NCBI GenBank assembly: GCA_021782495.1
Contig: JAJXUV010000003.1
Span: forward strand, 1 to 64,000
DNA from: Pseudomonadota bacterium
Lineage (GTDB): Bacteria; Pseudomonadota; Gammaproteobacteria; UBA1113
DNA: 64,000 bases
Direction: 5' to 3'
In this document: positions 1-9,099 of the stretch, piece after piece
Layout of the letters: every line of letters begins with the position of its first letter
How positions within the stretch are numbered: the stretch's first letter is position 1
Position numbers and translations under genes: made by a program
Notes under the pieces: generated by a model
What the model was told of the DNA's origin: nothing
Database searches by the model: none
The model's input: the letters and a program-made list of their open reading frames with translations, nothing else

Positions 1-285
1 TGAATTTACGGCCACTTCACTAGGCCAAGTGCCACGGTTCGTGCGATGAGAGGCCACAAGACCACAATTTATACAGATTTCTCAAGATTAGCTATTTTTT
101 ACGCACTCAAAATTAATGGTGATAATAGCAGTTATCACCATTAACATCAAGTAAATCTGGGCGGATTCAAGTTGAAGCTTAGCATCGCCCTCTCCATATT
201 TGTAGGGATATGGCATTGTAGCTAAGGCGGATTCAAGTATCTAATTCAACGCCGCCAGAGTTTTCATTGGCTATATTTATGGTAC
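1..285. other. Non-coding left edge with a short direct repeat
   Basis: No supported gene. Besides the hairpin at 113-144 there is a 13-base direct repeat, GGCGGATTCAAGT, at about 159 and 226. The first 50 bases are richer in G and C than what follows and may be the end of a feature that lies outside the window. Confidence 0.4.
113..144 (-). terminator. Perfect 13-bp hairpin, likely terminator of the NACHT gene
   Basis: A perfect inverted repeat (113-125 pairs with 132-144) with a 6-nt loop lies about 140 bases past the stop of the NACHT gene. Read on the minus strand it is followed by four Ts. It is the only terminator-like structure between the gene and the left edge. The stem is AT-rich, so this is a moderate call. 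Confidence 0.5.
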
Positions 286-3200
286 CTAACTTATAGTACA
301 AATACTAGATTTTCTTTCTTCTTTTTCTTTAATTTTATTTACAGAAGCATTAAAAAATGCAGTTGAAGACACCGAAGAAGGTAATTTCTGACTAGCTTCT
401 TTTTTTTCTATTATCAATCCATTTGATTTTTTAAAATCTATAAGCGCTTCCATAAATGCTTCTATATTTTCATCACCTAAATCTTTCTTGCCAACAGGCG
501 TCATTCCATGGATACAGAGAAAACGAGTAAAATATATTTTCTTATTTCCTACCTCAGTTTTTTTACAACAATCCAGCCATAATTGAGGTTCAATCTTACG
601 CAAAAGACTGATAGTTTTGTTTAGATTCGAATGAAAAAAATTAAAATGGATAAGCATATTAATCACTTCTTCATTCAGATTCGATTGTTTCTTTAAGATA
701 GAAATAATGCTATTCATCGTCCACTCATCTACATCTTCATTTTGCAAGCAAATGATAAGCCTCTTTATCGCTTTCTCATCTAGGTCTGACCGCTTTTCCA
801 AAACGGAAAAACTCCTGATCCTTAACTCCATAAATACTTCCTTGTTCTGAAATAAAGCAATGATCGCTTGTATCGTGTCCTCATTCAGATTTAATTTGCT
901 TTCCAAGGCAAATAAAATTTTTTCCTTTAACTCCACAGACACTTTCTCATCTTTCAATAAAGTGATGAGCACTTTTATCGCGTCCTCATCCAAATTCGAT
1001 TGCCTTGCCAAAGCACCAAGGATCTTGCTTTTCAGCCCTATAGATATTTTCTTGTCTTGTAATAAAGCGATAAGTATTTTTATTGTCTCTTTATCCAGAT
1101 TTGATTGACCTTCCACGATAGAAGCGAGGTTGTATCTCACATCCATAGACAGATTCTCATCTTGCAATAAAAAGATAAGTGTCTTTATCGCCTCCTCATC
1201 ATTTGATTGCCTTGTTAAAGCGAGAGCAACTTCACCCCTCACTTTTTTATCTACCCTCCTATCTTCTATGAAAGTGATGAATACTTTTATTCCTGCCCCA
1301 TCCAGATCCGATTGCCTCGCCAAGGTATAAGCAATACTAGCCCTCATCTCTTCATCTACTTTCTTATCTTGTACGAAGGCAATAAGCACTTGTATTGCTT
1401 CTTCATCCAGATCCGAACGCTTTGCCAACGCGTAAGCAAGAGCACCTTTCGCTCCCTCATCTACATTCTCATTTTTCAATAAGGCAATAAATATCTGTAT
1501 CGCTTTGCCATCCAAGCTAAATAGGCTTGCTAAGCGATAAGCCATAATGCACTTCATGCTCCCATCTATTTTCTCATCTTGTAGGAAAAAGAGGAACATT
1601 TTTATTGCTTCCTCATCCAGATTCGATTGATACATCAAATCAAAAATCACACCGCATCTTGTTCCCTCGTCCACTTTCGCATCTTGTACGAAAGTAATGA
1701 TGGCTTTTATCACTTCTTCATCCAGATTCGATTGCTTTGCCAAGGCATATGCAATCTTGCTTCTCAGCTCTACACATATCTCCTCATTTCCAAAAAATGC
1801 CATGAACTTCAATATCGCTTTCTCATCTAGATTCGATCGACTTGCGAAAGCAGAAACAACACTGTCTTTTATTGCTTCACCCATTTTCTCATTGTACAAA
1901 AATGCAATAAACTCCTGTATTACTTCTTCATCCAGATCCGAACGACTCGCTAAACCAGAAGCAATTACCCCTCTCAAGCCTTCATCCACTTTTTCATTTT
2001 GCAAGAAAGCAATGAGCTCTTGTATCATTTCTCTATCCAGATTCGCTCGATTCGTTAAAATAGCAGCGACTTTCCTCCTCACTCCTTCATTTACTTTCTT
2101 ATCTTGCAAGAAATCAATGAGCCCCTGTCTCACATTCTTACTCAAACTCGATTGCCCTGCACAAGCAGAAACAATGCTGGACCTCACTTCATCATTCATT
2201 TTCTCGTTTCGCAATAAGGATAGTAGCGAAGTAATCAGGATATCTGGTAATACCCCACCTGCAGAACTTAAATTTTCAACAAAATGAATAGCGTCTACAA
2301 GAGCTTCTTGCGCCGTCAAAAAATTTAATAATCCTTCTTTTAAAACTAATCGTGGACTTAAGGTTAAAGCTTGAATTAATACGCGTGCAGCAAGATAAAA
2401 AACATCATTTTCTCTGTAACTATTACGGCAAATATTTATTATATAGCTCACTACTCTGTTATATAATTTGGAATACAAATCTCTATTATAATCTTTTAAA
2501 GTTTTTCCATCGTTTCCAGAAATACACTCCTCTAATAATCGAATACTTAAAATGGTATGCTTTAACTCCAAAGTGTCTCGTGGCTCTGCTTCAAACACCT
2601 CAAAAAACCTCTGACAGTCGCTTAAATTTTTATTAGCCAACAATCCCATCACAAACCAAAAAACAATTTCATACTGAGGCTTATATTTATAATGGCCAAT
2701 AAATTCTTCTGCGCTTTGTTTGTTTGATAAAATGCGTTTCTCTTGTTTTTTTTGCATGAAGGCTTCGGCAATATAAACCGCTGCGTAATATTCTTGAAAA
2801 GTTAAGTGTAAAAAATAAAATTTGTCTTTTTCCTCAAATTTTCCATGTTTCTCACTAGTACACTTTATCAACCCAACTTTAAGGACATCTGAAACCTTAA
2901 CACCTTGTTTTTTACATATTTTTTTAATATGCAAATAATCAATTAATAACTTATTTTGACGCAATCCCTCAAAGGCAACTTCTCCCATAATCTTTCTAAT
3001 TGCCATTAAATAATCTGGCATTTCCTCCAGTTTAAGCATTTCCATACTGTCTTCTTGTGAAGCAGAAAGCGCATATTTCTCTTTTCCTCGTCCATCCACA
3101 AGATATTGATTGAATAAATAAAACTCCAGATAATAGTATAAACCGGTCATGGTGATTTTTTCTATTTCAACTTGTTTTATATCTTCGCTATCATATTTTT

Positions 3201-4116
3201 GAATGAAAATATAACAGATTAACTCTAGTTGAATGGGAATATGTACCGTACCCCATATCGCTTTATTTTTCTTTAAATAGGAAATAAGCTCTTTGCTGAA
3301 TGGTTTTTCGGGAGATGATATCTTCTTGCTAAAATAAGCATCAATATAATGCGAAATATTCTCATTCGTAAACCCCATGATTTCTAATTTTCGATCTATA
3401 TATGGAGACATATCTTCCAGATAATACGGCCTAGATGTGATTAGCCAGTTCGACATATTTTTTAATATCTGTACCATAGGCCATATAGAATGGCTTTTCC
3501 CCAAATTGCCAATTTCATCGTATCCATCCAAGATATACAAGGTTTTTTGCTCTTTATCATTGAGTAAAGCCTCTATCTCTTCTTCTGTAAATTTTTCTTT
3601 TTTTAATTCCCGTCCCAGTACTCCAGGCCTTAACAAAAAACTAGCAATCGAATTGGCTGGATTACTCTGTAGGTAAATAGGTAATTCCCTTAAAGGTATC
3701 CAAATAAGCAAATCAAAACGCGACCATTCTTTTTCTTTAGAAAGCCCGTGCTCTTGAGCTAAAGCCCATTGGTTGACTAAATATTTACAAAAAGTACTTT
3801 TTCCTATACCCGCTCTCCCCAAGATAAGAACTCTATGAATACATTTGTCCTCTGGCAATTGTTGACTAAATAATTTATCGGGTGCAACCATCTTACTATG
3901 CTCAACATTATACAAAGATTCAAAAGATTGAATACGAGCATCATGTAAATATCCCATTTTTGATATCTTTTCTTTTTCTTCTTTGCTTTCCTTATCTTGT
4001 TTATCTTTTTCAAGAATACTTAAATTGATATAACAGTCTTTTATAGCAACTTTATCTTCACTGAAAAGTCGTTCTATATAACTATTATTTTCATTTTTAT
4101 AAAAATCTGCTATCAC
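286..4116 (-). CDS. NACHT-domain ATPase with C-terminal HEAT-like repeats
   Basis: STAND-class NTPase of the NACHT family, 1276 aa from a GTG at 4116. Visible in order: Walker A (GRAGIGKST, about residues 100-108), Walker B with the NACHT acidic signature (LYILDGYDEI, about 192-201), a sensor-like LITSRP, and the family's downstream motif HLTFQEYYAA. From about residue 640 to 1170 there are roughly 15 copies of a 35-residue helical repeat built on S-(N/D)-LDEEAIKxLIAxLQ(D/N)EKV. Known NACHT proteins are signal-sensing oligomerising switches, including bacterial antiphage bNACHT proteins; an effector role is also possible in this lineage. The GTG has no clear ribosome-binding site, and the frame stays open upstream to a stop at 4345-4347 with no ATG, GTG or TTG, so the true N-terminus is uncertain and the protein may be the second half of a frameshifted or split gene. 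Confidence 0.85.
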   Translation of the reverse strand: MIADFYKNENNSYIERLFSEDKVAIKDCYINLSILEKDKQDKESKEEKEKISKMGYLHDARIQSFESLYNVEHSKMVAPDKLFSQQLPEDKCIHRVLILGRAGIGKSTFCKYLVNQWALAQEHGLSKEKEWSRFDLLIWIPLRELPIYLQSNPANSIASFLLRPGVLGRELKKEKFTEEEIEALLNDKEQKTLYILDGYDEIGNLGKSHSIWPMVQILKNMSNWLITSRPYYLEDMSPYIDRKLEIMGFTNENISHYIDAYFSKKISSPEKPFSKELISYLKKNKAIWGTVHIPIQLELICYIFIQKYDSEDIKQVEIEKITMTGLYYYLEFYLFNQYLVDGRGKEKYALSASQEDSMEMLKLEEMPDYLMAIRKIMGEVAFEGLRQNKLLIDYLHIKKICKKQGVKVSDVLKVGLIKCTSEKHGKFEEKDKFYFLHLTFQEYYAAVYIAEAFMQKKQEKRILSNKQSAEEFIGHYKYKPQYEIVFWFVMGLLANKNLSDCQRFFEVFEAEPRDTLELKHTILSIRLLEECISGNDGKTLKDYNRDLYSKLYNRVVSYIINICRNSYRENDVFYLAARVLIQALTLSPRLVLKEGLLNFLTAQEALVDAIHFVENLSSAGGVLPDILITSLLSLLRNEKMNDEVRSSIVSACAGQSSLSKNVRQGLIDFLQDKKVNEGVRRKVAAILTNRANLDREMIQELIAFLQNEKVDEGLRGVIASGLASRSDLDEEVIQEFIAFLYNEKMGEAIKDSVVSAFASRSNLDEKAILKFMAFFGNEEICVELRSKIAYALAKQSNLDEEVIKAIITFVQDAKVDEGTRCGVIFDLMYQSNLDEEAIKMFLFFLQDEKIDGSMKCIMAYRLASLFSLDGKAIQIFIALLKNENVDEGAKGALAYALAKRSDLDEEAIQVLIAFVQDKKVDEEMRASIAYTLARQSDLDGAGIKVFITFIEDRRVDKKVRGEVALALTRQSNDEEAIKTLIFLLQDENLSMDVRYNLASIVEGQSNLDKETIKILIALLQDKKISIGLKSKILGALARQSNLDEDAIKVLITLLKDEKVSVELKEKILFALESKLNLNEDTIQAIIALFQNKEVFMELRIRSFSVLEKRSDLDEKAIKRLIICLQNEDVDEWTMNSIISILKKQSNLNEEVINMLIHFNFFHSNLNKTISLLRKIEPQLWLDCCKKTEVGNKKIYFTRFLCIHGMTPVGKKDLGDENIEAFMEALIDFKKSNGLIIEKKEASQKLPSSVSSTAFFNASVNKIKEKEERKSSICTIS

Positions 4117-4288
4117 TTTTTTAAATTTAGGCCATAACTCTTCTAAGGGTCGTTTTGATACTTTTGCTTCATATATAGTGATATGTTTCGAATGTAATTC
4201 CTTTATTTCAGTAAATGTAGTAGCTTTGCCTTCACCCTGAGCATTTGCATTGCCAATATTTACATTTACTTTGATTTCATGAGTATTA

Positions 4289-4323
4289 CGCGGTGAATTT
4301 TTTACCTCTAAAGATTCACCGCG
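4289..4323 (-). other. Perfect 10-bp hairpin spanning the stop codon of the upstream gene
   Basis: CGCGGTGAAT at 4289-4298 pairs perfectly with ATTCACCGCG at 4314-4323, with a 15-nt loop. In the transcript (minus strand) the UGA stop of the upstream gene lies in the 5' arm and an AGAGG purine box lies in the loop. There is no U-run after it, so it does not look like an intrinsic terminator. It sits where the upstream frame ends and the NACHT frame is already open, so it could influence termination, reinitiation or frameshifting. Confidence 0.6.
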
Positions 4324-5491
4324 AGAACTGATTTGCTGTTGGAGTTACTCCTTCTTGTGCAAGTGATAAAGACACCCACTTCAATTCTGTTATTTTTTTA
4401 TTTATCGCGGAAATTAAAATATTTGCAGATTCTTCATCTGTAAAAGATAATTCAACGATATTGCTTTTTTTATCTTTAACGGATGAATTGGCTATATAAT
4501 TATAAGATTCTTCACCATCTAACCCCGTGAGTAATACTTGTAATTCCTGTATTTGTACAGAGCTTAATCGTAATTTTGGATAATTAATAACAATTTTAAA
4601 TTCATTTTCTGAAACTTTTTTCAAAGCAATACTATCAACCGATGTAGGCGTAAAATGGGTGCTATTGGGAGCAGTATTCGTAGGCGCCGCTTGAGATGGC
4701 CTGCTGGCATTACTTGAAGATGAAGCAGAAATTTCTGCTTTCTTCTCTTTTTTTATCTCTTTTCCTTTTCCTGTAGATTTACCCTTAGAACGATTTCCTG
4801 CATTCGCAACCGCTTTTACCATGCTCTCAGCTTCCGGCCCTAGAACAGAGGTTGAAATTGCTATACCATATCCCTTGGCCTCTGCATTGCCAAAACCAGT
4901 TACAAGTGAATGATCTGGATTATGAAGTTCCTTAACATGTCCATAAAATTGCTCTGCTGCTTGTTTGTCAGCTATGACCAAAGCCACTGCTTGCTCCTCT
5001 GCTTTGGCATTAGATTGCTCAAATTTATCACATCCTTTAGAATCTCCGCTTAAAGATGTAATACCATCTATTGCTTTTTTTATATCATTTAAATCATTAA
5101 AATTTTCCATGATAAGTGCGTTAGAAAATCTAAGAATGATTGAATCCATATCTGATAATAATCCCTCACACCTCTTTTCATCTCCTTTAACATTTATAAA
5201 TTCTTGCGCATACCAGAATACATCTTTATGCTCTGGATTGACTTTATTAGTTAAATTTGGAAAGGCTTTTGATACAATATCCCTAAATTCTTCTAAAATC
5301 TCCGTTAATCTTGGATAATTGCCTGCTTTTAATTTCTCTTCAAATTTCTTGTCTAATAAGATATTTTCAATGTAGTGAATGTGCGACTCTAAACCAGCCA
5401 ATTTCTTTGGCAATTTCCCCATCGCCTTGATTCTTTTATAAATCTCTATTGAAACATGTATCCCTTCTATAATTAATCCTGTATCGACCAT
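4316..5491 (-). CDS. Unrecognised protein, helical N-terminus, adjacent to the NACHT gene
   Basis: 391 aa, preceded by a good ribosome-binding site (AAGGAG, six bases before ATG). I do not recognise a family with certainty. Residues 1-150 look like an all-helical bundle, vaguely like N-terminal domains that accompany STAND NTPases. Residues 195-215 carry a Gly/Asn/Ala motif (GNAEAKGYGIAIS). Residues 230-285 are a Lys/Gly/Ser-rich, probably disordered linker. Residues 286-380 look like a mixed alpha/beta domain. It ends in the hairpin at 4289-4323. About 30 bases before its stop the NACHT frame opens, in the +1 phase relative to this gene. It is therefore either the first gene of a two-gene unit or the N-terminal half of one protein split by a frameshift. 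Confidence 0.7.
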   Translation of the reverse strand: MVDTGLIIEGIHVSIEIYKRIKAMGKLPKKLAGLESHIHYIENILLDKKFEEKLKAGNYPRLTEILEEFRDIVSKAFPNLTNKVNPEHKDVFWYAQEFINVKGDEKRCEGLLSDMDSIILRFSNALIMENFNDLNDIKKAIDGITSLSGDSKGCDKFEQSNAKAEEQAVALVIADKQAAEQFYGHVKELHNPDHSLVTGFGNAEAKGYGIAISTSVLGPEAESMVKAVANAGNRSKGKSTGKGKEIKKEKKAEISASSSSNASRPSQAAPTNTAPNSTHFTPTSVDSIALKKVSENEFKIVINYPKLRLSSVQIQELQVLLTGLDGEESYNYIANSSVKDKKSNIVELSFTDEESANILISAINKKITELKWVSLSLAQEGVTPTANQFSR

Positions 5492-5862
5492 TTTTATCTC
5501 CTTACATTTAGCTGAATCTATACTAATGAAAATCCTTATGTAGCTAGTATATTCAGCTTAGAGCACGCTGAGCCATAATTTTAGAGTATGTTTCTCTACT
5601 ACTACACTAGCCAGCTATATTATGTAAAATATTCTTCTCATTAACAAGCAACTTTTAGGTGTTTTATTTCAAATTCTGAAGCTGAATTTATTTAGAATGA
5701 CCTATAAATAAGATGAAATGATCGCGTTTTGGCTAATTCATTACGTTTTACCAATGATCATATCTCTTTCCCAATCCCCTATCTTACTTTATCATAAAAG
5801 GGCTTTATCGCAAAAAACATCCAGCCTCACTCAATCATAAGCCAGCCTGTCTCTGGACGCAA

Positions 5863-5988
5863 CTAGGCTGTTAAAGCGTAAAATTGCTCATAAACAGCCC
5901 TGTTTGCAGCCTCTGCGTATTGGCCTTTTCTTAGCATATGATGTAACTCTATCCCTGCCAATTGTAAAGTATAAATAAGCAGCAATAA
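5863..5988 (-). pseudogene. IS6-family transposase remnant (C-terminal tail)
   Basis: Read on the minus strand, 5988 to 5863 gives about 41 codons ending in TAG. The segment AGIELHHMLRKGQ followed by EQFYALTA matches the end of IS6-family DDE transposases as I remember them (an AGIE-xxHMIRKGQ block and an EQFYxLA terminus). The frame is closed by a stop at 5989-5991, so only the tail remains. No terminal inverted repeats were found. The family assignment rests on motif recall. Confidence 0.6.
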
Positions 5989-6057
5989 TTATATCTATCG
6001 TTGCCTATAAATTAAACAAAAGCTGCATTTGAAAATTGAATCTAAGAAATCGGTGAC

Positions 6058-6331
6058 TCAAGAATTGAGGTTTTTACCGTGAGCCTCTGCTAACATAGCG
6101 ACACGCGCATGTAGTTCTGCTGGAATACGTAACATAACTTTTCCGGAATAAGGTTTTTGTGGAGATGTGCTTATCTTTTGCAGATTTCAATATAGTCGTC
6201 TACAGATTTTTTAAAAGCAATATGTAATTGTGCAGCAGAATTGGCATGAAATCCCAATGTCCTACGAAGCAATCACCTTCATCATTGTATTCAATTCTAG
6301 CTGCATAACCTTTATACGTCATTGTATTCAT
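6058..6331 (-). pseudogene. hicB: hicB-type antitoxin pseudogene (two frameshifts)
   Basis: The decoded pieces follow the HicB antitoxin order: MTYKGYAARIEYNDEGDCF, then after a frameshift and small deletion LGFHANSAAQLHIAFKK with SVDDYIEICKR, then after a second frameshift SPQKPYSGKVMLRIPAEL with HARVAMLAEAHGKNLNS and a stop. Intact HicB has the same three parts: an RNase H-like fold, the VDDYLE segment and a C-terminal ribbon-helix-helix (RIPxxLHxRVAxxAE). Roughly eight residues are missing at the first break. Both lesions disrupt the frame, so no antitoxin can be made. No HicA partner is visible. Confidence 0.8.
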
Positions 6332-6497
6332 AGTAATACTCCGTTTGTTTAAGAAAATCTCTGGCATCTCGCACTTGATAATATAAACATATTACGGCTT
6401 TCTGGCTGGTCAAATAATAGTAATACCCCTTTTATGGATATTGTGGCAAAAACGGCTGAAGTATTGTATACTTCGTGTTCAAAAAAAAAGATAGACT

Positions 6498-8357
6498 ATG
6501 ACGAAAATGTCGCAAATTCAGTTAAAAAATATTTCTATTGCTTTTGGCACTGCTCCACTCTTGGATCGGGTCCATTTGATCATTGAAGAAAAAGAACGCC
6601 TTTGTATTTTGGGCCGTAATGGCGCGGGTAAATCGACTTTGCTTAAATTGATCAATGGTGAAATCAAAGCGGATAGCGGCGAAATCAGCTACCAAAGCGG
6701 CATTGTGATTAGCAAGTTAGATCAGGATGTTCCTAGCAATATGAGCGGAACGGTCTATAAGATAATCACTCAGGGGTTGGGTAAATTAGGGCAATTGTTG
6801 GCCCAATATCAAGCTCTAACGCATCAATTAACCAATGATAGTTCTCTGAAAACATTGAATGAATTACATACGATACAACAAGCCTTAGACAAAGAGCATG
6901 GTTGGGATATATCGTATAAAATAGAATCCATTATTTCGCTGTTGTCATTACCAGCGGATATGGAGTTTTCCAGCCTTTCTGGTGGATTAAAGCGTCGAGT
7001 ATTACTAGGACGAGCTTTAGTCAAAAATCCCGATATTATCCTTTTAGACGAACCCACAAACCATTTAGAAATAGAAGCGATTGATTGGCTAGAAAAATTT
7101 TTCAAAGAGTTCGCAGGCACCGTTATTTTTATAACGCACGATCGTACTTTTATGCAAAATATTGCAACGCGCATGGTAGAATTAGACCGCGGGAAGTTGC
7201 AGAGTTATCCGGGCAATTATCAACAATACATAGAGCGTAAGCAACATGAATTGGCCGTGGAACAAACGCAAAATAGAGAGTTTGATAAAAAGCTTAAACA
7301 AGAAGAAGCGTGGATCCGTCAGGGTATTCAAGCCAGACGTACACGTAATGAAGGACGGGTACGAGTATTAGAAAAATTACGTGCAGTACGCGAAAGTCGA
7401 CGCGAGCTCATGGGTACCGCCAAAATACAGATACAAAAAGGAGAGCAATCTGGAAAATTAGTGATAGAAGCAAAGAATATCAGTTTTAAGTATCCAGATA
7501 AAATGATTGTGAATGATTTTTCCACAACTATTTTGCGTGGAGATAAGATCGGGTTAATAGGTCCGAATGGCATAGGCAAAACAACCTTATTGAGGATCTT
7601 ATTGGGGCAATTGCAGCCACAGCATGGCACGGTGCGTCATGGCACAAAATTAGAAATTGCTTATTTTGATCAACTGCGCGCTGATTTAGATGAAGATAAA
7701 AGCGTAGCCGATAATGTCAGTTATGGCGATCAATATGTCACGGTGAATGGCCAATCTACTCATATCATGACGTATCTACAGGACTTTTTGTTTTCACCAC
7801 TTCGTGCACGCTCCCCCGTTAGTTCTCTTTCTGGCGGTGAACGCAATCGGTTACTGTTAGCTCGATTATTTACTAAAGCGGCTAATTTATTGATATTAGA
7901 CGAGCCTACCAATGACTTGGACTTGGAAACCTTAGAATTACTAGAATCGTTATTAGTAGACTATACTGGAACATTGTTATTGGTCAGCCATGATAGAAAT
8001 TTTTTAGATAATACCGTGACCAGTACTATGGTTTTCAATGGCAATGGCAAAATAGAAGAGTTTGTAGGCGGCTATGAAGATTGGTTGCGGCAAAAAATAG
8101 TGGTGAAAAATGAAAAAACCACACCTGCTAAAGCTCAAACTACAAACGAAGACTATCAAACCCGTAAAGAAGTTGCAGCACTAGAACGTAAAATTGAAAA
8201 ATGCGAAGCTGCGCAAAAAGAATTAAAACATAAATTGACGGATCCTGAACTCTATCTGCCAAAACAATCGTCACAACTGCAAAAATTACACCAACAACTA
8301 GAACAAGGTGAAAACGAGCTTGCTAAATTAATACGAAAATGGGAGCAACTTATTTAG
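6498..8357 (+). CDS. uup: ABC-F family ATPase Uup
   Basis: 619 aa, two tandem ABC ATPase domains without membrane segments. Domain 1 has Walker A GRNGAGKST (about residue 38), signature LSGGLKRRVLL and Walker B ILLDEPTNHLE. Domain 2 has GPNGIGKTT (about 355), LSGGERNRLLLAR and ILDEPTNDLD. A C-terminal coiled-coil region (about 550-619) is the hallmark of Uup among ABC-F proteins. Known Uup binds DNA and ribosomes and affects precise excision of transposons and ribosome function. A second ATG three codons in is an alternative start. It is divergent from the decayed region and stands alone. Confidence 0.92.
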   Translation: MTKMSQIQLKNISIAFGTAPLLDRVHLIIEEKERLCILGRNGAGKSTLLKLINGEIKADSGEISYQSGIVISKLDQDVPSNMSGTVYKIITQGLGKLGQLLAQYQALTHQLTNDSSLKTLNELHTIQQALDKEHGWDISYKIESIISLLSLPADMEFSSLSGGLKRRVLLGRALVKNPDIILLDEPTNHLEIEAIDWLEKFFKEFAGTVIFITHDRTFMQNIATRMVELDRGKLQSYPGNYQQYIERKQHELAVEQTQNREFDKKLKQEEAWIRQGIQARRTRNEGRVRVLEKLRAVRESRRELMGTAKIQIQKGEQSGKLVIEAKNISFKYPDKMIVNDFSTTILRGDKIGLIGPNGIGKTTLLRILLGQLQPQHGTVRHGTKLEIAYFDQLRADLDEDKSVADNVSYGDQYVTVNGQSTHIMTYLQDFLFSPLRARSPVSSLSGGERNRLLLARLFTKAANLLILDEPTNDLDLETLELLESLLVDYTGTLLLVSHDRNFLDNTVTSTMVFNGNGKIEEFVGGYEDWLRQKIVVKNEKTTPAKAQTTNEDYQTRKEVAALERKIEKCEAAQKELKHKLTDPELYLPKQSSQLQKLHQQLEQGENELAKLIRKWEQLI

Positions 8358-8406
8358 GAGGTACTTTGTATTCATATTATGAATCCTCCTGATATGTTGT
8401 TTTTTA
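8358..8406 (+). terminator. Probable terminator of uup
   Basis: Right after the uup stop, AGGAGG can pair with CCTCCT, enclosing an inner ATTCAT/ATGAAT pairing, and a T6 run follows about ten bases later. The stem is asymmetric, so the call is moderate. Confidence 0.4.
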
Positions 8407-8494
8407 AAATAAAATTATTTTGGGCTTCTATGCAACATCTAAAGTAAGCTCACACAGCTGGTTATGGGCGTAAAATAATTGAGAATATATTTTA

Positions 8495-8926
8495 TTATTC
8501 TTTTTTGAAGCTGAGATATTGTTTCGCCATAATGTCTAATTGATTTTTGTCCAATATGCGCTTTGCTTGGGGAAATAGTTCTTGCTCTTCTTCTTTGACA
8601 TGGTGCTTTATTATTTCTTGCAATACAGTCACTTTAGCTTTCCATAGCTCATCTTTAGCAGATATATTTTGTATATCCGAGAGTAATACTTTAACTAAAT
8701 CATGTTCTACATAAGATTCTAAAACCAAATCTTTAGTTTTGGCTGTTTTTTTAAGGGCGGGATAAAAAGTTTTTTCTTCAAATTCTGTATGCATGTTTAG
8801 AGCTTTATAAATTTTAGAGAAAATAGATTCTTTTATTTTAGCCGTTTTGCTTTTCAAAAGTTTTTTGAATAAGACGGTTACTTCTTTATGATCTGATTTC
8901 AATAAAGTGATAATATTCATTTTCAT
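8495..8926 (-). CDS. Hemerythrin HHE-domain protein
   Basis: 143 aa, cytoplasmic, four-helix hemerythrin-like protein. The metal-binding pattern is visible in order: DHKEV near residue 13, HTEFEEKTFYP near 46, HDLVKV near 79 and HHVKEEEQELFP near 112. Such proteins bind a di-iron centre and act in oxygen, NO or iron handling. A GGGAG box precedes the ATG. It stands alone between uup and the YqjDE-like operon, in a stretch rich in stress-type genes. Confidence 0.88.
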   Translation of the reverse strand: MKMNIITLLKSDHKEVTVLFKKLLKSKTAKIKESIFSKIYKALNMHTEFEEKTFYPALKKTAKTKDLVLESYVEHDLVKVLLSDIQNISAKDELWKAKVTVLQEIIKHHVKEEEQELFPQAKRILDKNQLDIMAKQYLSFKKE

Positions 8927-9099
8927 CTCCCTAACGTTTTATATTTCATTACAATTGACATTTCAGCGATCGGCCACAAAAACTATGTGCGACTTTTCTA
9001 ATAGTAGCGTTCTTTTTTTAATGCCATACCTGATGAAGCTCGAAATGTGTTTCGTGAACTATTGCAATATGATTATCAGTATGACTGACAGTTATTTGC

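Larger units (their letters stand above)
5492..6497. other. One-kilobase decayed intergenic region
   Basis: No intact gene. It holds the tail of an IS6-like transposase (5863-5988) and a broken hicB (6058-6331), both on the minus strand. I see nothing recognisable in 5492-5860. The stretch 6332-6497 precedes uup; no hicA toxin could be made out next to hicB. Confidence 0.6.

Noticed and set aside
113-144. Operator-like perfect dyad
   Set aside because: Position after the NACHT stop and the following Ts fit a terminator better than an operator.
1697-2287. Plus-strand frame opposite the NACHT repeats
   Set aside because: Periodic shadow of the helical repeats on the opposite strand.
6332-6470. 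HicA toxin remnant next to hicB
   Set aside because: Reading all minus frames gave short open pieces but no recognisable HicA motif.
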